In this document: positions 29,600-37,240 of the stretch, in pieces | Layout of the letters: each line of letters starts with the position of its first letter | Numbering within the stretch: position 1 is the stretch's first letter | Assembly: GCA_001298545.1 (NCBI GenBank) | Contig: LJCX01000030.1 | Span: forward strand, 124,001-188,000 | DNA length: 64,000 bases | Reading direction: 5' to 3' | DNA from: Actinobacteria bacterium OV320 | GTDB taxonomy: Bacteria; Actinomycetota; Actinomycetes; Streptomycetales; Streptomycetaceae | Position numbers and translations under genes: made by a program | The notes under the pieces: model-generated | Seen by the model: only the letters and a program-made list of their open reading frames with translations | What the model was told of the DNA's origin: nothing | Database searches by the model: none

Positions 29600-30330
29600 T
29601 TCTGCCCCGCAATAAAGACGATCGTTAGGCTTGCTAAGGATAGGAGGGAGGGGGGGTACCCCCTTCGAATCCACGGAATCGCAGGTCAGATGGGGTATTC
29701 AACTAGACCCCCCCTTACAAAACCGCAGGTCAGATTGCTTGATATTGCCTCCCCCTTGCATACCAAGGCCCATACCTAGATAGACCCCCTTCTGAGAGAC
29801 CCCCCAGCTACATAACCCCTGGTCATAGCCACACTTACCCCTACCTCTGAATCGAAGATAGTGGGGTATGTGGTACAAAGCACAGTACAATGACTTAATC
29901 GTTAGGCTCGCTAACTATGCACATAGATCACAGTGATAGAGGCACACACTTAGCCACACTACATAGGCTTGCTAATTACATATACATTCACCATGCACAC
30001 ACATTCCTTAACATGTCTAATTACATTCGTTAGGCACGCTAATTACCACGATGCATTCACGACACACCTACATTCGTTCGCATGTCTAATTACCTACCCA
30101 TGGGGGTGGGGGGGTATCCGGATATGTGTCACGCGAGGATCGGGACGTCATATGGTCTGAGATCCTGTACGGGTTCCCGTGATTCAACTGGGCCTCAAGG
30201 CGGGGGCCTCTCCCTCAGTGTGACGAAGGACACAGGCCGGCTGGAGCCCAACGGGCACAAGGGCTACTGGCCAGTAACCAGCCAAGAGCGCCCCTGGAGC
30301 CAGACTCTTATTCCACAGTGGAACACCATG
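29600..30330. other. AT-rich, C-tract-rich non-coding region; candidate virion-end (cos) region
   Basis: No credible gene. 29640-29830 has several runs of C or G (GGGGGGTACCCCC, ACCCCCCC) and a repeated CGCAGGTCAGAT. 29870-30100 is clearly AT-rich compared with the rest of the window and carries the TTAGGC..GCTAA repeats. It lies between the leftward early arm and the rightward HNH-terminase arm, where siphovirus genomes of this plan have their cohesive ends. Position supports cos or an origin. No overhang can be defined. Confidence 0.5.
29625..30042 (+). repeat. Four copies of TTAGGCnnGCTAA
   Basis: Copies at 29625-29637, 29902-29914, 29963-29975 (one change) and 30030-30042. The unit is a near-palindrome (TTAG...CTAA). 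CATGTCTAATTAC also occurs twice (30012-30024, 30081-30093). Such iterated sites suit an initiator or terminase. Confidence 0.7.
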
Positions 30331-30344
30331 ATTACTAGTGAGAG
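30319..30344 (+). repeat. 26-bp direct repeat, copy 1
   Basis: Begins TGGAACACCATGATTACTAG. 24 of 26 bases match the copy at 31698-31723. The pair brackets the hairpin array, the HNH gene and the sigma-like gene. Confidence 0.8.
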
Positions 30345-30376
30345 CTTCGAACGACAGAGAGAAGCGACACCAAGAC

Positions 30377-30559
30377 GCCGCCAAAACGGCGGCTACCTAG
30401 TCAGCGCCCTGAAGGCGCTTCTACTGATGGCGGCCCTCGAAGGCCGCCTACTAGGTATCTAACTAACTAAGTAAGTCATCGCCCAGAAGCGATGACATTA
30501 GTAGGGAGTCATCCTCAGATGGATGACTCTTCTTTATCGGCCAGCGGGCAGAGCTGGCC
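30377..30559 (+). ncRNA. Array of six tandem hairpins upstream of the HNH gene
   Basis: Six near-perfect stem-loops follow one another: 30377-30393 (GCCGCC/GGCGGC), 30403-30419 (AGCGCC/GGCGCT), 30429-30448 (GGCGGCC/GGCCGCC), 30475-30496 (GTCATCGC/GCGATGAC), 30507-30528 (AGTCATCC/GGATGACT), 30539-30559 (GGCCAGC/GCTGGCC). Stems are 6-8 bp and loops 5-7. CCTAGT (30395-30400) can pair with ACTAGG (30449-30455), closing hairpins 2 and 3 into a junction. It could be a structured leader RNA, a processing array or a packaging-site element. Whether it is transcribed is not shown. Confidence 0.6.
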
Positions 30560-30583
30560 TCTATTAGGGTTGGTGATTCTCAG

Positions 30584-30907
30584 ATGGCTTGGAGTCTTGA
30601 TCCCAGTAGTGGGGAATGCCTTCCCTCTAATTGGTCTTCGACCAGATCAATCATCTGGCGAAGAGATAGTGGTCTCTGTCAGAAGCTCCGGTATGACACC
30701 GGAACTCTTTGCCTCGCTCCGGGCGAGGCCGTAGACCATATACGGTCCCGCTCTGAAGGTGGGGACCACAGTCACTCCAATCTTCAGGTGCTCTGCAAGT
30801 ACCACCACGACCAGAAGACGGCCCAGGAGTCGGCTGCTGGGAAGCAGAAACAGCGGACCAACGTCCGGCTACCCGTCAGGCGGAATGGCCCGCTGGGGGC
30901 CTTGTAG
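30584..30907 (+). CDS. HNH endonuclease (packaging-associated type)
   Basis: 107 aa. Typical order: LPSNWSSTRSIIWRRDSGLC near 14-34, then PGEAVDHI (first His of HNH) and HSNLQVLCKYHHDQKT (Asn and final His). C-x-x-C pairs of many homologues are partly missing. Small HNH nucleases at the start of the late operon assist terminase and cos cleavage in many siphoviruses. This one follows the candidate cos region and hairpin array. Confidence 0.85.
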   Translation: MAWSLDPSSGECLPSNWSSTRSIIWRRDSGLCQKLRYDTGTLCLAPGEAVDHIRSRSEGGDHSHSNLQVLCKYHHDQKTAQESAAGKQKQRTNVRLPVRRNGPLGAL

Positions 30908-31048
30908 GTTCCCTGGGCACCCGAGTGCCCCTCAAGCCTTCCAGGCCTGCGAGGCGTGCGCCGAGCTGCTCCAGGCGGCCACCCGCCCTCGACCTGGCCC
31001 CGGAGGGGCCTGCATGCGCGTAAGCGCGCGCGGGGCCTTCGGCCCACG

Positions 31049-31106
31049 GTTGACATTCGGATGGAGTCTGAGGGATAATGGAACTAGAGGGACAGGTCGT
31101 CCCTCT
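31049..31106 (+). promoter_or_regulatory. Main rightward promoter with operator and 5' stem-loop
   Basis: GTTGACATTC (31049-31058): TTGACA 31050-31055, 18 bp, GATAAT 31074-31079, the best match in the window. The expected transcript starts with a perfect hairpin AGAGGGAC/GTCCCTCT (31086-31106), then GAGGATGC before the ATG at 31129. It probably starts the late arm and would be shut off by the same repressor as the leftward arm. Confidence 0.8.
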
Positions 31107-31128
31107 CTTTGTTGTCTCTTGAGGATGC

Positions 31129-31689
31129 ATGGCTGTTAACGAACTGATTCAGATTGCCGGTGGGGATGTCGCCTTCTACGAGACCTGCAACCAGGTGGCC
31201 AAGAATGTCCACTCTAAGTGGGAGTCCATCTCTCCTGACGATCTGACTCAGATGATCGCCATCAAGACGATGGAGAACGCGCCGACCCTCGTCAAGAACC
31301 TGCGTACGGCTGATGACCCTCTCACGTACCTGGGTCGCTCGATGTACAAGGCGGGCGTCCTTGGTGCTTCTACCGAGGTGTACGGCCGGAAGGTAGGCGG
31401 ATTCAGTGCCGCCTCTGACGATAACCCTGACTGGTACGAGGAAGCGTCGTATGGGACTCCCGAGGGCATCTACTCCACTGAGGCTATTCGGGCGGCCCTT
31501 CAGGCTCTCGACTGGTCCGACCAGAACGACCCACTGATGGTCCTGGTCGAGGATGGACTACTGAAGCTGAGTGACCGGGATCGCGAGATCATCATCGACT
31601 TCTTCGTCAACGGTGAGAAGCCCGCTTACCGAGTCCACGTTACTCGTGCGGTGGATCGCCTTACTAAGTTCGTCAATGGGTGGGCGTAA
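31129..31689 (+). CDS. Sigma-70-like / HTH protein at the head of the late arm
   Basis: 186 aa. The C-terminal 45 residues (LSDRDREIIIDFFVNGEKPA, then HVTRAVDRLTKF) resemble sigma factor region 4. The first 80 residues include SPDDLTQMIAIKTMENAP, plausible for region 2-like helices. It may be a phage sigma-type regulator of late genes. A DNA-recognition role in packaging is the alternative. Transcribed from the strongest repeat-type promoter and followed by a terminator, so it is a nearly isolated unit, fitting a regulator. Confidence 0.65.
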   Translation: MAVNELIQIAGGDVAFYETCNQVAKNVHSKWESISPDDLTQMIAIKTMENAPTLVKNLRTADDPLTYLGRSMYKAGVLGASTEVYGRKVGGFSAASDDNPDWYEEASYGTPEGIYSTEAIRAALQALDWSDQNDPLMVLVEDGLLKLSDRDREIIIDFFVNGEKPAYRVHVTRAVDRLTKFVNGWA

Positions 31690-31697
31690 TTCTTCAC

Positions 31698-31723
31698 TGG
31701 AACACCTTCATTACTAGTGAGAG
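31698..31723 (+). repeat. 26-bp direct repeat, copy 2
   Basis: 24 of 26 bases match 30319-30344. Starts 9 bases after the sigma-like gene. Confidence 0.8.
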
Positions 31724-31794
31724 AGGATAACGGCTTGAGTGCGTCAGGGCCTCTCCACCCATTGATGGGGTTGAGCCACTGGGTTGAGTGTCAT

Positions 31795-31822
31795 AGCCAC
31801 TCCCCGGTGGCTCCCCCTTTTT
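31795..31822 (+). terminator. Terminator after the sigma-like gene
   Basis: AGCCAC/GTGGCT stem followed by CCCCC and TTTTT. Confidence 0.75.
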
Positions 31823-31849
31823 ACGTCTAGGGAGACCAAGGAATGATCG

Positions 31850-32008
31850 ATGCGTGATCTAGGGCGTTCGCGGCCGAAGGCTTCTTTCGACCAGAAGGCG
31901 GACCGTAAGATCCGGGCACGCCGGAAGAACGAACTTCAGATGCATGATGAGTACTGGGATCTCCGGACTCAGGTCGAGGCTCTTCGCGAGGATGAAGAGA
32001 ACGACTAG
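31850..32008 (+). CDS. Small basic coiled-coil protein
   Basis: 52 aa, ATG-CGT start, AAGGA upstream. Sequence MRDLGRSRPKASFDQKADRK, then a basic helix and an acidic heptad-like end (DLRTQVEALREDEEND). Lies between two terminators. Unrecognised. Confidence 0.55.
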   Translation: MRDLGRSRPKASFDQKADRKIRARRKNELQMHDEYWDLRTQVEALREDEEND

Positions 32009-32023
32009 GAGTGCTAGAACACA

Positions 32024-32050
32024 CCCCGTCCCTTGTGGTCGGGGTTTTTT
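32024..32050 (+). terminator. Terminator directly before the tRNA cluster
   Basis: CCCCG/CGGGG stem with TTTTTT, ending one base before the first tRNA-like sequence. Confidence 0.8.
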
Positions 32051-32051
32051 G

Positions 32052-32125
32052 GGGACTGTACGACTCGGGGGTAAGAGCGGCCGGACGTAATCCGGTGGAT
32101 GCGGGTTCAAGTCCCGCCAGGACCC
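32052..32125 (+). tRNA. tRNA-like gene, anticodon GTA (Tyr), aberrant acceptor and D arm
   Basis: The T arm is perfect (GCGGG-TTCAAGT-CCCGC) and the anticodon arm plausible (GCCGG-ACGTAAT-CCGGT, anticodon GTA at 32087-32089). The acceptor arms pair in only 5 of 7 positions and the D arm has a bulged base. Position 33 is C rather than U, and bacterial tRNA-Tyr normally has a long variable arm, absent here. It may be a decayed tRNA or one with unusual structure. Confidence 0.5.
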
Positions 32126-32129
32126 ACAA

Positions 32130-32203
32130 GCTTCCCTAGCTCAGTTGGACAGAGCGCCGGAGTGAAATCCCGGAGGTCAATGGTTCGAATCCATTGGGTG
32201 GCA
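32130..32203 (+). tRNA. tRNA-Phe(GAA)
   Basis: Acceptor GCTTCCC/GGGTGGC with one mismatch, D arm GCTC...GAGC, anticodon loop GTGAAAT with GAA, T arm AATGG-TTCGAAT-CCATT, discriminator A. CCA is not encoded. Confidence 0.85.
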
Positions 32204-32298
32204 CGGGGTGATAATGCTGTACCGCACCAGGAGACTTCGCCAAAAAGACAACAGAGGTTGCGGTCGCGATTCCCGATTCTGCGATAACGAATCGGACT

Positions 32299-32371
32299 GG
32301 TTCGGTAGCTCAGTCGGTAGAGCGGGGGATTCTTAATCCCATGGTCACGGGTTCAAGTCCTGTCCGAACCA
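32299..32371 (+). tRNA. tRNA-Lys(CTT)
   Basis: Acceptor GGTTCGG/CCGAACC perfect. Anticodon loop TTCTTAA. T arm ACGGG-TTCAAGT-CCTGT. Discriminator A. Confidence 0.9.
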
Positions 32372-32379
32372 CAGAGTGC

Positions 32380-32631
32380 CTAGCGCTTCGCTCGGTTTCT
32401 CGCATTCATCCTTTCCCTACGACAAGGATTGCAGATCGCTACCTTCCCGTAAGGAGTGCCTTTGCTTGGTCCGTACTCGGACCATTCCTTGTAAACCTCA
32501 CAGTTTTTGCAGTACCGGCCCACGTCATCCCATAGCACCGGATCGTGCACCGTGGGGTCTTCGACGGTTCTGCATACAGTGCAGATCTGATGCTTGGCAG
32601 GTGTAGTGAGCCACCATGGGTTTTGATTCAT
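32380..32631 (-). CDS. Zinc-finger protein inside the tRNA cluster
   Basis: 83 aa from ATG 32631. Three Cys pairs (CTVC near 18, CKNC near 42, CNPC near 70) and a basic end (RRERMNARNRAKR). The pattern fits a small zinc-binding protein related to the N-terminal part of endonuclease VII or HNH proteins, without the catalytic His. It runs against the tRNAs on both sides, so it may be a late insertion. No ribosome site; leaderless expression is possible. Confidence 0.6.
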   Translation of the reverse strand: MNQNPWWLTTPAKHQICTVCRTVEDPTVHDPVLWDDVGRYCKNCEVYKEWSEYGPSKGTPYGKVAICNPCRRERMNARNRAKR

Positions 32632-32665
32632 GGCGTCGAGAGTAGCACCTGAATGCTCCACCCAA

Positions 32666-32740
32666 TGGTCATTAGCTCAGTCCGGTTAGAGCACCGCCCT
32701 GATAAGGCGGGGGTCCCTGGTTCAAATCCAGGATGATCAA
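32666..32740 (+). tRNA. tRNA-Ile(GAT)
   Basis: Acceptor TGGTCAT/ATGATCA, D arm GCTC...GAGC, anticodon arm CCGCC-CTGATAA-GGCGG, T arm CCTGG-TTCAAAT-CCAGG. Confidence 0.88.
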
Positions 32741-32857
32741 CTGAGACGGTTCATAACTGTCTCTACTGTAGTGAACTCTTGTGCCGTCCGGAGGCACGCC
32801 TACAAAGGCTCTGGTGGCAGACCAGGTGGGTTCGCGAAAGGGGGGTCGCTCCCCTGA

Positions 32858-32930
32858 TGACTTGTAGCTCAATTGGCAGAGCAACGGATTGTTAATCCGT
32901 GGGTTCCTGGTTCGAGTCCAGGCAGGTCAG
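32858..32930 (+). tRNA. tRNA-Asn(GTT)
   Basis: Acceptor TGACTTG/CAGGTCA, anticodon arm ACGGA-TTGTTAA-TCCGT, T arm CCTGG-TTCGAGT-CCAGG, discriminator G. Confidence 0.9.
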
Positions 32931-33013
32931 CGATAGGGTTCCCGGCATGAGCCTAGCGGGATAAAGCAAAGCGGGCGAGGCGGCCCCGCCCTAATCCAGC
33001 GAAAGAAGGTTCT

Positions 33014-33388
33014 ATGTGGGATTACAGGGCTTCGGTCCTCAAGGTCAAGGATGGTGACACGCTACGTGTTCTCCTCGACCGAGGGTTTGATGAGACCAAG
33101 GAGATTGATCTCCGCCTGTTCGACACATGGGCACCCGAGAAGACTGATTCAGGGGGGCCTGAGACCAAGGCTCACGCCACTGAGTGGGTCGATGAACGAT
33201 CCGAGGGCCGGTGGCCTTTCGTGGTAATCCTTGAGCGAACTAAGCGAGGAGACCACGAGGTCTCGACTCTGGGACGTTATGTCGGCACACTGCTCGACCC
33301 TCAGGGGGACAGTCTGAACTCGGCTGTCACAGCATTTGTAAGCGCCCGGGGATACGGGCACGGAACAGGATTTGAAGGGGGTGCTTGA
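33014..33388 (+). CDS. Staphylococcal-nuclease-like protein
   Basis: 124 aa. VLKVKDGDTLRVLLDRGF matches the first strands of the SNase OB fold. R34 and E42 (DLRLFDTWAPE) and R88 (TLGRYVG) match the catalytic Arg-Glu-Arg trio of the family. No signal peptide, so it acts inside the cell, perhaps in host DNA breakdown or packaging. Overlaps the terminase small-subunit start (TGATG). Confidence 0.85.
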   Translation: MWDYRASVLKVKDGDTLRVLLDRGFDETKEIDLRLFDTWAPEKTDSGGPETKAHATEWVDERSEGRWPFVVILERTKRGDHEVSTLGRYVGTLLDPQGDSLNSAVTAFVSARGYGHGTGFEGGA

Positions 33389-34101
33389 TGATTCGCAGTG
33401 GTCCCCCGCCTAAGGACCCGAAGATGAAGCGGAGGCGGAACAAGGATCTGGTTGAGTCGATCGAGCTTTCCTCCTCCCCTATAGGGTCTGTGAAGTCGAA
33501 TCCCGCTGTTGACCCTACGTGGCACAGCATTGTCCGTCAGCTCTACATGAGCTATGCGGCTAGTCCGCAGGCGGTATTCTTCGAGCCTTCTGACTGGGCT
33601 CAGCTCCGGTACGTGTGTGCGTTCATCTCCTCGACCCTCTACAAGGGCGAGTACGACGCTGACTACCCGGACGAGTACAAGATCGGTCTTGATGCTGCGG
33701 CCTCCGCCATCTCTGCCCTCGAAGACTTCCTGACGACCGAGGCCACTCGTCGTCGGCTTCGGGTCTCGATTGATCCGAGTAAGACAGTCTGGACTGAACC
33801 GCTCGACTACTGGCATGACCTTGCAACTGACTGGTTCCTGTCTCTTCGGCAGTCTGGCCAGTCGATGTACTACCAGTCGACAGACATTGCCTTTGCGGTA
33901 CTCGTCGCTGAGATCATCCATCGCCATGTCGCTTCCGGCATGAACGGAAAGATGATGGCCACGATCACCAAGGCTTGCAGTCTCCTTCTGACTACAGAGT
34001 CCGCTCGAAGGCTCGCACAGATGGAGCTTGCCAAGGCTGCTGACGATTCGATGGACGCCCACATTACTTCGCTTATGGAGGAGTACGCACGAGACATTTA
34101 A
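33388..34101 (+). CDS. terS: Terminase small subunit
   Basis: 237 aa. ATG 33388 is used because TGA of the nuclease overlaps it. An upstream in-frame TTG at 33385 is less likely. Begins IRSGPPPKDPKMKRRRNKD, the Gly-Pro-Pro-Lys and basic start common to actinophage small subunits. The rest is helical with SDWAQLRYVCAFISSTLYKG. It recognises the packaging site and hands DNA to the large subunit, which follows after 9 bases. Confidence 0.8.
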   Translation: MIRSGPPPKDPKMKRRRNKDLVESIELSSSPIGSVKSNPAVDPTWHSIVRQLYMSYAASPQAVFFEPSDWAQLRYVCAFISSTLYKGEYDADYPDEYKIGLDAAASAISALEDFLTTEATRRRLRVSIDPSKTVWTEPLDYWHDLATDWFLSLRQSGQSMYYQSTDIAFAVLVAEIIHRHVASGMNGKMMATITKACSLLLTTESARRLAQMELAKAADDSMDAHITSLMEEYARDI

Positions 34102-34110
34102 GGGGGATGA

Positions 34111-35739
34111 GTGAAGCCGGTTCTTACCGTCAAGGATGACTACATTCCCCAGTGTGACTCGTGCAAGACCTTCGGCAACAAGATGTGCGAACACCGCACT
34201 CTTGGGTGGGGGATTCTTCGTTGGGCCGGTGAACACTTCCGGTCTGACTGGCGGTACACCCGATCACAGCGACGGACAATCCTTCGCTGGTACGAGGTCG
34301 ACGAGAACGGCAAGTTCGTCTATCAGACGGGCACACTTCAGCTTGCCAAGGGTTCCGGTAAGGGACCATTCTTCGCGACTCTCGCCGCCGTCGAATTCCT
34401 GGGGCCTGTCAGGTTCTCCCACTTTGACGACGACGGTCGGGCTGTCGGCAAGCACCCCCAGGAGCCCTGGGTTCAGCTCTTCGCCGTGAATCAGGACCAG
34501 GTCAAGAACGTGACCCTGACCCTGAACAGTCTCTTCAACCAGGCTGCCATTGCGAAGTATGCGATGGACCCCGGTATTGAACGCTGGCACGCCCGCCAGA
34601 CCGACGGCACGTTCTGTCTACTCGAAGCCAAGACGGCTTCTTACCGCTCTGCGGAAGGTGGCCGACCATCGGCCCTTTTCATGGACGAAACGTGGCACTG
34701 GAACGAGTCGAACAACATGGTGAACGTCTACCACACGGCCACGGCTAACGCCGCCAAGGTCGGCGGACGCACCCTCATGGCTACCAACGCCTACATCGTC
34801 GGTGAGGACAGCATTGCTGAACGGGTCCACACGGCCTGGCAGCGACAGCAGGACGGCAAGCAGCGACGTACCGGCATGTACTACGAGGCTAGGTCCGCTG
34901 ACCCCACCTTCGACCTGGAGGATGAAGCCCAGCTCCGGGAAGCCATTGCTACGGCGTACGGCGACTGCCACTGGGTGAACATCGACGCCATCGTTGACCA
35001 GTGCTACTCGGGTGTCATCACTCGGGACGAAGTCCTGAGGAAGTACCTGAACCTGGTTACGGCCGCCGAGGACGCCCTAGTCGATCCTGTGGCTTGGGAC
35101 AACTGCGGGGTCGAACTCGAACTCAAGCGTGGAGACCGGATCGTAATTGGTCTGGACGGAGGCGAGTCCGACGACGCGACAGCCATTGTGGCTCTCCGCG
35201 TGAACGACTCGTTCTTCCAGCCGATAGCCATTTGGGAGAAGCCGGACGGCCCTGAAGGTCAGCTCTGGCGAGTCGACAAGGAAGCCGTCTCGGAGACTAT
35301 TGATTGGATCTTCGCCAATTATCGGGTTGTCGGCTTCCTCTCTGATACAGCCTACTGGGAAACCTACGTTCACCAGTGGAACGAGAAGTATCAGTCTCGG
35401 CTAGACGTCAAGGCTTCTGGACGATCCCATGTCGCCTACGACATGCGAGGTAACCAGAAGGAAATCACCGAGATGAACGTTGCCCTCGTTGGTGCCATCG
35501 AGAACGGCATGGTCAAGCACTCAGGTAATTACGGCCTATCACGACACGTCAAGAACGCTAAGCGCCGGAACAACAAGTACGGCACTTCGTTCGGTAAGGC
35601 GAACAGAGACTCGCAGTACAAGGTAGACGCCTATGCGGCTGCCTTGCTCGCTTTCATTGCCCGTACGCGTCTCATCGCGTCCGGCAAACAGTCGAAGCCT
35701 CGAACTGTCGGAAAGCTGCAAACGAGAGGTGGATTCTAG
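34111..35739 (+). CDS. terL: Terminase large subunit
   Basis: 542 aa, GTG start after AAGGGGG. Walker A-like AKGSGKGP at 79-86, Walker B ALFMDE at 188-193 (D192, E193). The C-terminal nuclease domain shows VIGLDGGESDDATAI near 348 and conserved VDAYAAALLA near 517. An N-terminal Cys cluster (CDSCKTFGNKMC) may bind zinc. Cuts and pumps the genome into the prohead. Confidence 0.93.
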   Translation: MKPVLTVKDDYIPQCDSCKTFGNKMCEHRTLGWGILRWAGEHFRSDWRYTRSQRRTILRWYEVDENGKFVYQTGTLQLAKGSGKGPFFATLAAVEFLGPVRFSHFDDDGRAVGKHPQEPWVQLFAVNQDQVKNVTLTLNSLFNQAAIAKYAMDPGIERWHARQTDGTFCLLEAKTASYRSAEGGRPSALFMDETWHWNESNNMVNVYHTATANAAKVGGRTLMATNAYIVGEDSIAERVHTAWQRQQDGKQRRTGMYYEARSADPTFDLEDEAQLREAIATAYGDCHWVNIDAIVDQCYSGVITRDEVLRKYLNLVTAAEDALVDPVAWDNCGVELELKRGDRIVIGLDGGESDDATAIVALRVNDSFFQPIAIWEKPDGPEGQLWRVDKEAVSETIDWIFANYRVVGFLSDTAYWETYVHQWNEKYQSRLDVKASGRSHVAYDMRGNQKEITEMNVALVGAIENGMVKHSGNYGLSRHVKNAKRRNNKYGTSFGKANRDSQYKVDAYAAALLAFIARTRLIASGKQSKPRTVGKLQTRGGF

Positions 35740-35752
35740 GAGGAGATGATGA

Positions 35753-37240
35753 ATGGCTGCTAAGCAGAAGGTCGATACGAATGCTCGTATCACCAACGCC
35801 CTTGCTCAGATCAACAAGGACAAGGATCGACTTGTGATGGTGGACCGCTACGTTCGCGGTCTGCATCCCGCTCCTTTCATGCCTCGTAACGCGAACTCTG
35901 AGTTCAAGGAACTGGCCAAGCGGTCGATTCACAACATCATCCCTCTACTGGTTGATGCGCCTACCGATGCTCTCGCTGTAGAGGGTTATCGAAGGCCCGA
36001 CGTCACCGGTAACCCGGCCGAGTGGAAGTACTGGCAGTCCAATCGAATGGATCAGCGCCAGTCTCTCGTTCACCGGGCTGCCCTTGAGTGCGGACAGTCG
36101 TACGTCTCGGTCCGTAAGAGCCTTCTCGATCAGAAGGTTCCGGAGATTCGTATTCATCCGGCAGTTCGTACGTTCGCCGCCTTCGATGACCCGCTCTTCG
36201 ATGCCGCCCCTATGTACGCCCTCATAATCGAAGAGGAGTCCAAGGGTGAAGGCAGTCCTGGTCGAGCTACGTTCTTCGATGAGAAGTTTCAGTACGAGGT
36301 CGAGCTGTCGGAGTCTTCCTTCAAGGTAGGCAAGCGTACGGCTCACGGAATGCCTCACTGTCCGGTGGTTCGCTTCGTTCCGAAGATGGATCTCCTGGGC
36401 CGTGCTTACGGCATCGTCGAGACTGTTGTGCAGATGCAGGACAAGCTGAATCAGATGTACCTCAGTCTGATGATTGCCCAGCACTACACCGGCTTCGCCA
36501 TTCGCACGGCTACCGGCCTCGCGCCGGTCGAGATGCTGGACGACTTGGGTAACCCGATGTACGGCGAGGATGGACAGCCTCTGTTCATCGCCCCGGTTAT
36601 CGACCCTTCGACCATGCTCATCTCTCCGAACCCCGAGACCAAGTTCGGAACGCTGCAAGCAGCTCCTACCGAAGACTTCATGAAGGCCATTGAGATGGTG
36701 GTCCAGCACATGTGTGCTGTGACCGAGACGCCGCCTCACTACCTTCTGACGGGAACTCTCTCCAACCTGAGTGCTGACGCCCTGGCGGCGGCCGAGTCTG
36801 CCTTCTCTCGCAAGATTGACGAGATCCGGCACTCGTTCGGTGAGTCCTGGGAACTGGTCCTTCGTCTCTGTGCACTGATTGCCGGTGACCAGAAGGGCTA
36901 CGAGATCGAGGATGCTCAGGTCCAGTGGGCCGACAAGGGCAACCGCTCGCTCGCTCAGGCAGTCGACGCCGGACTCAAGCTGACTCAGATGGGGGTCCCG
37001 ACGACGATTGTCCTGTCCAAGATTCCTGGCTTCACCCAGCAGGACATTGACGAGGTCAAGGCCCTCCTGGAGGACCAGGACGGGGTCAACTCGATGGCGG
37101 ACAAGTTCGCTAGCCGGGTGGCCAAGAACAACGCCAAGGCCGAAGCGAATCCCGGTACTGCTGCCGTCAAGGCCCCCAAGGAGGGTGCTTCGACAGGCAA
37201 GGGTGCCGCTGATCCTTCCCTGGCAGGTAAGGCGGCCTAA
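35753..37240 (+). CDS. Portal protein
   Basis: 495 aa, ATG after AGGAGATGATGA. Typical siphovirus portal (SPP1 gp6/HK97-like group): NIIPLLVDAPTDALAVEGYR near 65, central strands, GRAYGIVETVVQMQDKLNQM near 220 (the wing-stem helix) and a Pro/Ala/Lys-rich C-terminus. Forms the dodecameric DNA channel. Overlaps the MuF-like gene by one base (TAATG). Confidence 0.92.
   Translation: MAAKQKVDTNARITNALAQINKDKDRLVMVDRYVRGLHPAPFMPRNANSEFKELAKRSIHNIIPLLVDAPTDALAVEGYRRPDVTGNPAEWKYWQSNRMDQRQSLVHRAALECGQSYVSVRKSLLDQKVPEIRIHPAVRTFAAFDDPLFDAAPMYALIIEEESKGEGSPGRATFFDEKFQYEVELSESSFKVGKRTAHGMPHCPVVRFVPKMDLLGRAYGIVETVVQMQDKLNQMYLSLMIAQHYTGFAIRTATGLAPVEMLDDLGNPMYGEDGQPLFIAPVIDPSTMLISPNPETKFGTLQAAPTEDFMKAIEMVVQHMCAVTETPPHYLLTGTLSNLSADALAAAESAFSRKIDEIRHSFGESWELVLRLCALIAGDQKGYEIEDAQVQWADKGNRSLAQAVDAGLKLTQMGVPTTIVLSKIPGFTQQDIDEVKALLEDQDGVNSMADKFASRVAKNNAKAEANPGTAAVKAPKEGASTGKGAADPSLAGKAA

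Larger units (their letters stand above)
28390..29600. other. Gene-poor region with leftward early promoters and structured leader
   Basis: No ORF here has a good start, ribosome site or protein-like composition. On the minus strand there are exact promoter repeats at 28751-28760 and 29031-29040 and variants at 28686-28695 and 29395-29404. They would drive transcription into the 28315 gene. The leader contains two adjacent perfect hairpins: GACTCCC/GGGAGTC and CCTCCC/GGGAGG at about 28541-28583. By position this corresponds to the right end and early leftward promoter of L5-like phages. Confidence 0.6.

Noticed and set aside
29360-29779. Open frame of 139 codons on the plus strand in the gene-poor region
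   Set aside because: No ribosome site, Cys/Pro/Arg-rich random composition, and it crosses C-tracts and repeats. Treated as non-coding.
30082-30462. 126-codon plus-strand frame
   Set aside because: It spans the direct repeat and the first hairpins. Composition is not protein-like and no start signal exists.
32209-32298. Possible extra tRNA between tRNA-Phe and tRNA-Lys
   Set aside because: No acceptable acceptor stem or T arm could be drawn.
32745-32857. Possible extra tRNA between tRNA-Ile and tRNA-Asn
   Set aside because: A GGTTCGCG piece resembles a T loop, but no cloverleaf can be built around it.
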